From Andrena cerasifolii (lineage: Eukaryota > Arthropoda > Insecta > Hymenoptera > Andrenidae), in assembly GCF_050908995.1 (NCBI RefSeq), contig NC_135123.1, positions 4,588,001-4,652,000 on the forward strand: DNA of 64,000 bases, in the 5' to 3' direction. Positions 36,010 to 46,962 of the stretch are shown in pieces. Numbering within the stretch: position 1 is the first letter of the stretch; every line of letters begins with the position of its first letter. The position numbers were made by a program, and so were the translations under genes. Below the pieces are notes generated by a model. The model saw nothing but the letters and a program-made list of their open reading frames with translations. It searched no databases and had not been told where the DNA came from.

Positions 36010-39000
36010 GCATGTTTTTGTTGCGATTTCACTCCTCTTTTTGCAGGTTAGCCTTTGGTTTTTGTAGACATGAACCGTCGCCAGGCATGCCAACTATGCG
36101 ATGGCGCCAGGACATACCATCACTTAAGTGTAACGACTCCGTTTGCGAATCGCCAGTAATTAAATTAGCCATTTTAACATAGGATATGTTATTTGGCCGT
36201 TTTTTTTTGTAATACAACGATCACAATCCTTTCGGAATTTGAGTTTGTGTGTCAAAAACAACCCTTTTCATGCAGGTGTTGAAAAAACTATCGACGTAGC
36301 GTGAAGTTTGCCCGAGCGTAGCGAGAAGACTGTCAATAGGTACAGGTTACAAAATGCTTCCCCCGACTTTACGGGTTGAAAGAGGGAAAATGTTAGTTTT
36401 CAGATTTGTTCCTTTGTTTGTGCCTCAAACCCTACCATCGTGCCAAATTTCAGCATTCTAGGACACCCAGAAGTACCTTAGAATTTTGATGATCAGTGAG
36501 TCAGTCAGTCAGTCAATGACAAAATCAGCAATTTTTGGAATCGTACGAATTAAAAAGTACCAGAGATAGAAGCGCGTAATTGTGAGGCCAGTTTTAGCTT
36601 GTCAACATCTAACACAGAAAATAAATTGAGCCGTCTAACTTTTTTCGGTGCAAAGTTATGAGGAGGTCAAAAGTACACCGAGTTGTTTCCAGTAAAGGGT
36701 GCTACGGCAGTTGGCTTGGCTCGAGCTTGGCGGGTCCACTGCCGTGGCCCCAGATCTGGCGACTTGTATTCTCAGGAGTGTCCTCGGCTATGCCGTTATT
36801 TTTATTCCACGCGTTATACATATTTGCCTCACCCTGCTCCGTTTCGACCACTTTTCCACTATCGCGTGAAGGAGTCCACTGTCTATGTTGACTGTCCAGC
36901 GACAGCCAGCCAAGGCTTACCGTGATTCGGTTAGTTTCCAGGTTGGTTAGTTTAGGCGTGTATAGCCGCCATTGCCTGCGCTATAGCGGTTCCCTGGTCA
37001 CACGGACCTCCTCTACCGCAGCTATTTGCTCCGGGAAACGAGACGCTTGTTTCATAAGCGAAACAAGACCGTTCCTGTGGGATGGGAAATTTCGCAGGAT
37101 GAGAAGCAGCTAGACTGAGACTTGCGACTAGACAGGGAGGAGCAATAATGAATGTGCGGGGGGAGGAGGGGCTGCATTCGCGCATGGATTGACTACTTGA
37201 AATGAAGAGGTACAGGAGATGATGCTAAGGAAAGTCATTGAATCGGTAATGAAATTTGGGTGTTTAATATTAAGAGTTGAAATACTCTTTTTAGCAGCAT
37301 TTGAATAGCTACACATATTCCAGGTGGACAATGTGAATTATTTTCTGTACTTGTACAGTATTCTGTTTGCTTCTGACTGTGTGATTGCTTACTCTCTAAT
37401 AAATAATTGTTTTGAGGTGAGCATCATCCGCCTCGTGCATAAAAAATCGACCAGTTCAGTAGCTCAGCAATTCGGAGCCTAATCATTAGTAAAACTATGA
37501 GGAGAATTTCAAGTCCGTACATTAAAATCAAATTTATAACCCGGTACTGTGGGGATGAATGGAGTTCTTCTGTCGGGTTCAATTACTGTGTTCAGGTCAG
37601 AATTGGGGTCTATTTAGGATGCTAGAATGAGTTACAAGAAAAGTGCACGTCCACGTGACAGTAGAATTCTACCAGTATTCAGAAAGTAATCGATTGTTAG
37701 CCAAAGATCTGATTGAAATCAATGACCGTGTACTACACGAAAACTTTCAAGAATAGGAACGGATGAGAACTTGCACATCTACACATCTGTTTTAGTTGGT
37801 CATCTAAATAATTAAGAGAGTGATAGAAGGATGTTCCAGATGGCGCTTATGCACCCTGTGCGGACTCTAACGTGTTTCCCCATTGATAGTTTTTAGAAAG
37901 CATATCAAATATTATGTGAGAGTTCTTGTGTGTTTGCTTTGGAAACTGATTCTTCGGCGTGAAAACACGACGACGCTCACTAGAAATGTTAAGGCGTTTC
38001 ATTCTATTCTTATCTTCCCATATTTTCTGAAAAAGTATCCTTTCTATTCAGGCTATCATTCCTGCTTCTTCAAATGATACCCTATCTCTTGTAGTGTCAC
38101 ATATTCTAGGCTGGTGCATCTACCTTACTCCTTAAGCTTTGTATTCAGCCTTCCCTCGGTTTCCCAATACGCATCTTTCCCCATAAGCAGGCTAATCTTG
38201 TAGACAGCAGATAATGACATTTGCAAATGTTCATCCTCCCGGGAGGTGTACCTACACTTGTTTCATCTTATCCTATGTAGTGAACACTGTCTTGATCCTT
38301 TCTTCTTTGAGGATTCTGCTTATCCTGTCATTGATGCGCATACATAGGACAGCAAGAGCAGGGGCCTCTGCACCGCTGGTGTCTTCGTTTGCGTTCCTGC
38401 TTGCGTCCTCTTATTTTGGTTATCGGATCCTGTGCAGGGAATGTTGAAATCTTCTCCGACAGCACACATTCAGCGTCCAGGGTGTTCTCTGTGTAGTTCA
38501 GCTCCATTTATTTCTCGTATAGTAATGTTTGTATCAGCAGCTAGGTCCAGTACTCCTACCAAAGTGTATCCGGTGAAAAATGACGAGCCAGTTTAATAAA
38601 AGCATAGTATGATACGTGCAGGGCACACAACAAAGCAATTTGTCAAGTCCGTCAGCACGTCGAAAAACAGACGACAGGCCTGAAAAGGCCAACTCTTCAA
38701 CATGCCAAATTTTAGAAATATTTCCCGGCGTTCCCTTTATTATTCCATGTGCTTCATTTTTGTCGAGCAGTTTCTTAATAGATTCGGAAGAAGTTCGAAT
38801 TGAAAGTATGAAATAGGAGGCGTGATTCCCAATGAATTCGTGAAAGAAAGCCTCCGATGGATTCTACGATGCTATAAAGACGCTGCGCCCTTTTCATCTT
38901 GGTGCCATAGAAGCTTTAATTGTTCTTTTTGCGCTGCTCGTTCCTCACTGTACCGTTCGATTTCTTTCCTTTAGCAGCGGAAGTAGTTACCCGTTTACTT

Positions 39001-39264
39001 TGCATCTACAGTCTCTCAGCAACTCCGTGAAAATTCGATGAAAGTTTCTGTTGCTCTTTATGCATTCACTATCGAGAGGTCATACTATCACGACTATCCC
39101 AATAATATCCTGTTAAGAGGCGATGCATACATGCAGGCAATTGACGGAGCTTCTTCGCTGTTATTGAAGTTTCATTCATGCGCATGAACCTATTGATAGG
39201 AATAATTCGCGGAATGCGCCGTGATAACGTGAAAACCACACATTTGCAGGTCAGTGAGTGACAG
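36010..39264. other. Intergenic, no confident gene
   Basis: About 3.2 kb of mixed composition. A GTCA tandem (AGTCAGTCAGTCAG) lies at about 36500. Frames at 36658-37185 and 38616-38816 are open but unrecognised. The stretch before 39265 could hold upstream exons of the candidate gene at 39265-40155, which I could not place. Confidence 0.3.
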
Positions 39265-40155
39265 AATGTTACCAAATCCAATGTTCGGGTTGTGGAATTT
39301 GTTCCTTTGATGTGAAAGTATTTCGCGGTATCGAATTAAAAAATCTGCCGGTTCGAAATTTGATCGCTGTCTACTATCTTACTGCGAAGAGGCTACAGAA
39401 CTGTCGAATCGCAAAGGGTTATAAATTTCAAATATCCCCGCATGATGATGTTAAAGAGTTGGTATACTGTTTGAAAGCAGGAAATGTCCAATCTGCGCTG
39501 GAACAAAATACGGAATGTCCCCACTGTTTGCCTAAGCACAAGCTTCTGTCGTCAAGGTAAAACAAGAAATTATTTAAAAAGAAAATTATATAAGAGAATT
39601 AAATTCAATGACTCCTCAAAAAAGGTTATGTTATGAAAGTGTATGTGAATATATATATGTTTGAAAGTTAATCAAAAACGTTTCAAAATCTGTCAATTAT
39701 ACTAATCTTGATTGCAACACATTTGTTAAAAAATACATGTTTGAAAGTTAATCAAAAACGTTTTTTGTCATGCTATTCTAATTGTTTGTAATATCTATTT
39801 AAAATATTTTACTATCCAAATGCACACTTTCAGATAAATAGATATTACAAACAATTAGAATAGCATGACAAAAAACGTTTTTGATTAACTTTCAAACATG
39901 TATTTTTCAACAAATGTGTTACAATTAAGATTAGTATAATCGACAGAATTAAAAATCAGCGGGAATAGACGAAAAATGGCGAACGAATCAAAAGTGGCCT
40001 TTTCGTGGCCAGACTCTTATTACAGTGTCTCTAATTTTACCTAGTGAATCATGCAGTAAATACGTACCAAATCGATTTTTTTTTCTTTTCCAGGTACGTT
40101 CGAAGGCTGCATTCGCAGAATACTATATGTATACCACGGCAGCCACGTAAGTGAT
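39265..40155 (+). CDS. Candidate 3' end of an unknown multi-exon gene (two exons)
   Basis: A cysteine-bearing open stretch of about 98 codons ends at 39559 in a plausible donor (AAG|GTAAAA). About 535 bp downstream, a strong acceptor (TTTTTTTTCTTTTCCAG, ending 40094) opens an exon that continues the same frame without stops to a TGA at 40153-40155. The 5' side has only a modest acceptor at 39264 (GTGACAG), and no in-frame ATG exists, so earlier exons are required. Visible features are CSGCGIC near the start and CPHC before the splice, which could form a small zinc-binding unit, and a basic C-terminus. The intron contains a palindromic insert (39691-39954). I do not recognise the protein. Confidence 0.4.
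39691..39954. mobile_element. Palindromic insert, about 264 bp
   Basis: The left arm (from TGTCAATTATACTAATCTTG) pairs with the right arm ending in AGTATAATCGACA; both include AATTAGAATAGCATGACAAA or its complement. The motif TGAAAGTTAATCAAAAACGT also occurs once more to the left at about 39661. It lies inside the proposed intron of the candidate gene. Confidence 0.7.
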
Positions 40156-40671
40156 TCGACCACCAGACATTCATCAAACTAATTAAAGAGACCTAATTAA
40201 ACGGCTTTAAAGTTAACTTACTTAAAATGATCACACCACATCTCACCATATTTCTCATTTGCCCTTGGTTGATTCTGGGAGAATACGCTTAGTTGGTAGA
40301 ACACATGTACTATACAGCAACGTATAACTTGGGAAGCATTCGAGAGGTGTGAAAAGCGATACCCTTGAGGATACAAGCCGTCGCATGTGTTTTTCACCAC
40401 AGGGCACGGCAGATCCAAAATGCGTATCCCTCCTGGAGATCCAAGGGATTTAAAGCACATAGGTGCAGTCCCTAAATGCACATCTATGTATCTTGGTGTC
40501 CCTAGGGCCTTGAAGTACAGTGCCTAAATATTAAAAAAATGCGATAACGTTAAGGAATGATTTTACCTACCCAGACCGATCTCTTCAGAGTGAATTTCCG
40601 CAGAAAGAAGTTGATCCTTCTGTAGGATGGTTGTTTCTACAGGTCACAACAATGATTACACCTTTGGAATG
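40156..40671. other. Intergenic, no gene seen
   Basis: No supported feature between the candidate exon and the solo LTR. Confidence 0.35.
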
Positions 40672-40676
40672 GATAT

Positions 40677-41440
40677 TGTTCCGTCTTACGGGAACAAAGG
40701 GGGGCTCAGAGCGAGGCAGAAATTCAGCGACACTTTATTACTAGGCAATTGCTTACCGTCGAAGTCTTGGGGAGCATTTGCCTGCCAGATGTCTAATAGG
40801 TGGCAATTCGGCATCGTGCTATTTTTTTGGACACTTCGACCGTCCTCGCTCTGGGAAAATCCGTTGATTGCTCTGTCAGCGGGTGGTGTACGGTAACTTC
40901 AAAACGGTACATACCGTCGACCACCGCTGACTCGCGGGACAATACGATCATAAACCGCGACCCCGGCGAGACGCTCCGGCCGATCAACCCAGCGAGGTTT
41001 GTTAGCCAGATGTCCGGTTTTCCCTCCGCTACGTCACGAAGAAGGAGAGGATTCCTCCTCCATCACCGAAATCGTAGAGGGAAGGTTCCTCCTCTTCAAG
41101 CAAAGCTAAGCCAATCAGGCATTTTGGCGCCTCCCAAAAATCAGATGTCTTGTCCACCTTTGACATCGAAAAGGTGGACAAGACCAGAAGTCAATGAGCT
41201 CGCGAATAGTACGGTTCGGTGTGTTTGATGAGGTCAGCATTCGGACCATCAGCACAAGCAGAGCTAAACTTCTCAGATCATCGTTCAGATCAGAATCGAC
41301 ACGTAATAATTTAAACAGGCACCCAATATTAATTTGGCGGGTGATAGATCGTCCGGCTTATACGCGTACCAACCGGTGAATCGAGCCTTACAACCTCGAA
41401 AGCAAAATTCTATAATTTTCACGCGTGTGCCGTGTGAACA
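40677..41440 (+). mobile_element. Solo LTR of the BEL/Pao element, 764 bp
   Basis: Starts TGTTCCGTC and ends GTGTGAACA. It is the reverse complement of the LTRs at 46098-46860 and 52513-53275, so it lies in the opposite orientation to the complete element. Perfect 5 bp target-site duplication GATAT at 40672-40676 and 41441-41445. Over about 290 bases that I aligned by eye it differs from the intact element's LTR at 12 positions (about 4 percent, indels included), so it is an older insertion. A solo LTR with intact duplication is the expected product of LTR-LTR recombination. Confidence 0.92.
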
Positions 41441-41445
41441 GATAT

Positions 41446-44400
41446 ATGTATATGAATATTTGAAATGAAAGAAACCGTTCTGCTGGTCACACCACAGCGG
41501 CCAGGCGACGAGTGTCAGTCGTGCCGTCTCTCCCGGAATTCGTACGCCTCGCGACGTTGCCGCGTTGCTGATGGGATTCGTAGAATCCCATCGTTGTCGG
41601 CTCTTACACTTGCATACCCCAATGTGCTCCACATTCACACGAAGTTTCATTAAATCAGAATTTTCGGGTTGGGAGAGTTTCCTAGTGGGACATACATAGG
41701 GTAAAGTCGATAGCTCCACGATTTTCTCGGCGATAAGTGAAATGCGTGGGAACTCATTCTGCATACATTTGGGACATTATTGCGTTATTAGCCTGTACGT
41801 GGGGCCTAACGGAAGTTAACGTACTAAAAGTAAAAGACCTAACAAATATTAAGTAATGTATATCACTGCACGAGTTGTAGAATGCCACTGACAATGAGGA
41901 AACTATGTAGAACATCAGACAATATTGAATTTGTATTAGACTCGTAATATTATACGTGTAATAAATGTATATAATATGTTACATAATTCAGAGTGGTCGT
42001 TAATGGCTCGCACTCCGATGCAACATTAAATAAAGAATTTAAAATCCATTGTGCCGAGTGAATAATGCACGAGAAACGCGTCTAATCATACCTAAAATCG
42101 CGCAGGGTGAACGAGTAAACGTTGCTGAATGGATTTGGAATTGCGTAATAGGCTTGTGTTCGTGTGTATACCTACACTTAGCATGACTCTGCGCCTATAC
42201 GACATACGATTCACGGAAATGATCTTGCGTGATTATTTGGAGGAGGGTGTGCTGAAAATATTGCAGTCGGTCCGAAAGTGGAGCTTAATTTTTCAAAATT
42301 TAACAAGGAATATCTTCCAAACGCCAAAAAGGCAAATGTTAAATTTGTTAAATTTTGAAAAATGTCGCTGTTTTTGTTACTACACATAAAATTATTTTGT
42401 AATGGATTGCTTATGTTAGCTACTAATAAAACAAGATATTTATCGCAAAAGCCTGGTCTTTAATTTAAACAAACCGATTTGTTGCTACTTTCCTTTATCA
42501 TTCGACTTTTCCTTATAACATGGATACGAAAAGTTTCCCAAAACATTTTACTTAAACCACTGTAAAGGGCATTAATTAAGGTAACAAATAAACAGAATTA
42601 ATTTTTGTTATCACAAATAAGTTTAAAAAATTGAAAAATAAATAAATGTAGAAAATATTAAATTATATATCATTAGAAAGGAATAATTTTTCCTATTTTT
42701 TGGCGCAAATTTCATTCCGATATCTTAAAAAGAGACCCAAGAGGCGGCAAATTTGAAATCGGGCCCAGTGTGCGCCATCTATGCAGGACCCAAGGTTCTG
42801 AGCTCTCTCGAAAGGTAAATAAGTCACAGTGCGGTAGCCTTGTAGCGAGTGACGAAGAACACATTTAATGGTTCGCACCGTCAAGGTTATCGTTTACAAA
42901 CCGCTACGGTAGTGTCTCAAAATGAAGAACGGGGTTTCTGGTTCGAAATAAGGCGACCGCTATCCCCTCCACTTCTGCTGTGGCTGCGGAGGTTGAGACA
43001 AATCAGTCAGGGCAGTCAATTCCTCTCGCTCATTCGACGCGATAAGGCAATAAAGAGAAACCGAAAAGACAGTTCAGAACCGAACGTCACCTTTCGAGGC
43101 TACATAATATTTACACCAGCGTTAACGACGTTAATACCTTGGCTGTTGACTTTCAACAGTCAAAGTCGCTGTCCCCCTTGTCACCCGCTACTTTCCCGAT
43201 ATCGATATATGCATTCCACGAATTATACGCATCAGAATATAGGGAATATTTTTGCCTGTCCAAAAAAATTAAATGGTACCCCCGCGCGACCATTTTAGGA
43301 AGAATGAAAGGGGAGAACTCTCATGTCGCGATTGCTGCTGGGATGCGGCAGTGGTACAGCAGGGATGGGGGCGAAGGGTAGAAACACTTAGGGGCCCTGG
43401 AACAGTGAGGGCAGAGTTTTTGAACCCGTGGAAGCCAGGCGGGCGACGGCAACGGACTTTTTCAGCCCATCACGGCCGATTTTTAACCGGGCGCGGAAGA
43501 CAAAAGTGCTTTTAATGCTTTAACGAGCGGCGCTGAACTATTGTTCCCCTATTCGTGGCTCGCTTCCGAGTTGCTTTCGCGGCGAGTCAATCCAGAAACG
43601 TTTTTGCGGACCTTCTCCCGGCTATCGTCTTTCGCTTTTGGCAACTTATTTTCGCATCCCTTCTCTTCCCCGGCTACGCTGGTCCGCGCGTGTGCGGTAT
43701 CGATCAGGAGAAATTGTCCACCGGTTGAGGGCCTTTTCACAGGAGATAATTCGCTGGCACGTGGTTGCTCTCTAGAATGCAGTAGCGCTTCAAAATCTGA
43801 ACGAGGGTCTATGCTTCAGTAATTGCACGATCGAGATCCCCACCAGTTCGAAGAATCGCTTGACGAGCAACCCGTCGAACGACTGCGCACAGCGCTTCAA
43901 AGCGATGCCGATCAACGTGTGATCGCTACTTGTTAGTTTTAATTAAATCCTCTAAACATCACTGAGCCTCCTTGAGTGTCTGATTTTTATGATGACACAT
44001 GTACAAGATCCCTACGTATTTCAATTAATTGCACTGTGCCTCGATCGATTCGAGTTACCACTAAGAGTCTTCTCAAACTATTACTATTGATTATCTAGCT
44101 ACAGAGCTTCATACTTTATACACACGTGGCACAGTGGTATTGTACTTCCCCGTCGAAAATAAAATCGAATTTCCAATATTCGTGAAAACTCACGCAGCTT
44201 TTATACCAGCTACCGCGAAGACTGTAGAGAAGAACGAACGTTGCCCGAAATACGAAGTGTTTTTACTCTGTGGAAGGCTTTGCAAACGGCTCCACGGAAA
44301 CCCATAACCGCGTCCTTACATGCGTCGAACGTTAGTGAGTGATGATGCAATGCACTTGACAACCTTCGTTATTCCTTGAAATGTTATGTAACTAGTGCTT

Positions 44401-44565
44401 TGTTCCAGCTGTGCACAGTCGAAATGAGGGGTTGTCGATGTACCTACACCAAACTTGTGCAGAAACAGGAAAGGAAAGTGCGCCGAACGGGAGAAATGCA
44501 AGAAGGATCGGCAAACCATTTCTTTCTGGCTGGGGCATGGTGGAAACCCTTACGAAACTGTGTAT
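41446..44565. other. Intergenic; GC-rich block at 42850-43960
   Basis: AT-rich to about 42680, then a GC-rich block with overlapping frames (42849-43298, 43139-43515, 43541-43822) lacking family motifs. No splice-supported exon identified. The block could be regulatory or untranslated sequence. Confidence 0.3.
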
Positions 44566-45247
44566 TCACAAGGAGAAATTTTTAGGTGTGCGCCTTCGAT
44601 TGCTATGGTTTTTGGATATGTTTTAGAGAACCGAGAAATAAGATATACGTGTCTTTTCATTTTGGCCCGTTTTCATATTTTGGGGGGGTTAAACCACCCC
44701 TCGTAGCTCATCAGAAAAGTTCCTATTGTTAGTTTAAAGAACATTATAACATTATGTTGAAGAAAACTTGATAAAAATTTCAGTTGCGACCATAACTTGC
44801 TGTAAGTTCCTGTCGTCAGTCAGTTTTGTATCTCTTCTTATGAACTTTGTGGGATGGTTTCACCCCCTTAAACGTGCAAACGGGTCAAAATGAAAAGACA
44901 CGTATTTCCTAATTTTCGGCCCTCTAAAGAATATACAAAAACCAAAACAATCGGAGTCGGGCACCTGAAAATCTTGTACATGTGTTCAAACATTCAACTC
45001 ACATTCAGTGGTTGAATATAACGTGAAATTATTACATTTGGTAACGGAACATATATTAAATTATTGTCGAATTGTCATTAAATCCGCGAAAAAACAGCTG
45101 TCACACTAAGCCGTTTATGACAAAAGTTACGTAACATTAAAAAAGACCTTACTTTAGATAAAAGATAGTAATTCTGATTTTTTTGCTTATAACACACACA
45201 GCGCTGATATTTACATGGTACTTCGTGCGACACATGACGACGTACGG

Positions 45248-45715
45248 CAGGCCTGCCCTTTAGGGTGCAAATAGCTCCTCAAGTTCTGGGAGCCGGGCAA
45301 CAAACGAGCAGGGAAATGTTAAGGTGGAATCAGACGGCGCGTGAATCGGCGATCTTTGCGCGCGAATCGCCGGTTCACGCGCCGTCTGATCGGTCATCGA
45401 TCGCCAAGTCGTGCTCGCTAAGCCGACTTGCCGAACCTGGACGAGCCGAGCAAGCTCGCCGATTCACGCGCCGTCTGATTCCACCTTTACCTTGCTAACC
45501 GTTGCGTGGGTTTTGGGACAACTGCAAGAGGGTGTGTGCGCCCATACGCGTGAGACCCAGCTATGTAGGCTCGCGGTACGAGTCAGTATGGACGCACGCA
45601 CAGTCTTGCAATCTCCCGCAGCCCATGCTGTGGTTGGCAACGTAACAGTTTCGCGCTCGGCTGTTCCGGGTTCCCAGAACTTGAGGAGGTATTTGCACCC
45701 TAAAAGGCAGGCCTG
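45248..45715. mobile_element. Inverted-repeat element with CAGGCCTGCC ends
   Basis: Ends are CAGGCCTGCCCTTTAGGGTG and, complemented, CAGGCCTGCCTTTTAGGGTG, with arms of about 55 bp. Because the terminal CAGGCCTG is itself palindromic, the boundary is ambiguous. The flanking octamers are ACGTACGG and AAGTACCG (6 of 8 identical). The CAGG ends and possible 8 bp duplication point weakly to hAT. It contains the MITE at 45322-45486. Confidence 0.6.
45322..45486. mobile_element. PIF/Harbinger-like MITE, 165 bp
   Basis: Ends AGGTGGAATCAGACGGCGCG and the complement, flanked by TTA on both sides (45319-45321 and 45487-45489). A three-base TTA/TAA duplication is typical of PIF/Harbinger. The terminal motif GCGCGTGAATCGGCGA recurs internally, in inverted form, near 45355-45385. 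CpG-rich and non-coding. Confidence 0.7.
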
Positions 45716-46097
45716 AAGTACCGGCTGAACTTTTGTACATTGATATTACGAAAGAGCACCACTAATATCCGCAGAGCAACCAGGAATCATTTTACCCAGG
45801 GGGGTCGTTTCAAACACCTTTCCCCTATTTTTTATTTTTCGAATCACTAAAACATGCAAAAACTGTAGTATTCAGAGGCGGACACCTAAAAACCTCTCCT
45901 TGTCAGTGGATCGATAATAAATAGATACAGTTTGGAAACATAAGTATAACTATATTGTTCCTACTCCCTGATACAGAAAATCATCTAGCATTACGTAAAT
46001 GTAGAGTATTCGTGAGTTCACGAAAGACTGCATCATATGGTTTGCTATTCAAGCCGTTCGTTCTATTATCATTTGAATTACTTGTGTATGACATATG

Positions 46098-46860
46098 TGT
46101 TCGCACGGCACACGCGTGAAAATTATAGAATTTTGCTTTCGAGGGTGTAAGGCTCGATTCACCGGTTGGTACGCGTATAAGCCGGACGATGTATCACCCG
46201 CCAAATTAATATTGGGTGACTGTTTAAATTATTACGTGTCGATTCTGTTCTGAACGATGATCTGAGAAGTTAGCTCTACTTGTGCTGATGTGTCCGAATG
46301 CTGACCTCATCAAAAACACCGAACCGTACTGTTCCCGAGCTCGTTGACTTCTGGTCTTGTCCACCTTTTCGATGTCAAAGGTGGACAAGACATCTGATTT
46401 TTGGGAGGCGCCAAAATGCCTGATTGGCTCAGCCTTGCTTGAAGAGGAGGAACCTTCCCTCCAAGATTTCGGTGATGGAGGAGGAATCCTCTCCTTCTTC
46501 GTGACGTAGCGCAGGGAAAACCGGACATCTGGCTAACAAACCTCGCTGGGTTGATCGGCCGGAGCCTCTCGCCGGGGTCGCGGTTTATGATCGTATTGTC
46601 CCGCGAGTCAGCGGTGGTCGACGGTATGTACCGTTTTGAAGTTACCGTACACCACCCGCTGACAGAGCAATCAACGGGTTTTCCCAGAGCGAGGACGGTC
46701 GAAGTGTCCAAAAAAATAGCACGATGCCGAATTGCCACCTATTAAACATCTGGCAGGCAAATGCTCCCCAAGACTTCGACGGTAAGCAATTGCCTAGGAA
46801 TAAGGGTCGCTGAATTTCTGCCTCGCTCTGAACCCCCCTTTGTTCCCGTAAGACGGAACA
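46098..46860 (-). repeat. 3' LTR of the BEL/Pao element
   Basis: 763 bp, matching the 5' LTR with no difference seen. Contains the same hairpin at 46356-46389, which may take part in 3' end formation or packaging; that is speculation. The left flank is ATATG. Confidence 0.93.
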
Positions 46861-46862
46861 TG

Positions 46863-46870
46863 CTCCCCCC
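46863..46870 (-). other. Polypurine tract
   Basis: The minus strand reads GGGGGGAG just before the 3' LTR, separated from it by CA. This is the expected position for the plus-strand primer of an LTR retrotransposon. Confidence 0.7.
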
Positions 46871-46962
46871 GTTGAGAGACCCGTCGATCAAATACATATA
46901 CCATAATTGGATGAAAATATGATACTTAAAGCTACGATGCTTATTAAATTAAAAGTCTTTGT

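Larger units (their letters stand above)
44569..45902. mobile_element. CAAGGAG-ended element with two nested insertions
   Basis: Ends read CAAGGAGAAATTTTTAGGTG and, complemented from the right, CAAGGAGAGGTTTTTAGGTG, flanked by TCA on both sides (44566-44568 and 45903-45905). The end sequence matches the palindrome at 23029-23453. An internal inverted copy of the end lies at about 44880-44980. At 45248-45715 a second inverted-repeat element interrupts it, itself interrupted by a third at 45322-45486. Confidence 0.65.

Noticed and set aside
41285..41764. 159-codon minus-strand frame
   Set aside because: Spans the solo LTR boundary and unrelated flanking sequence, so it cannot be an old conserved gene.
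42849..43822. Cluster of 60-150 codon frames
   Set aside because: Frames overlap on both strands in a GC-rich block, with no motif and no splice-consistent exon; expected by chance at that composition.
46310..46738. 142-codon open frame within each BEL LTR, also open in the solo LTR (40800-41228)
   Set aside because: It starts with GTG, not ATG, and has a stop just before. The first in-frame ATG is about halfway along, and several differences between copies change amino acids. More likely a by-product of GC-rich LTR sequence than a protein.
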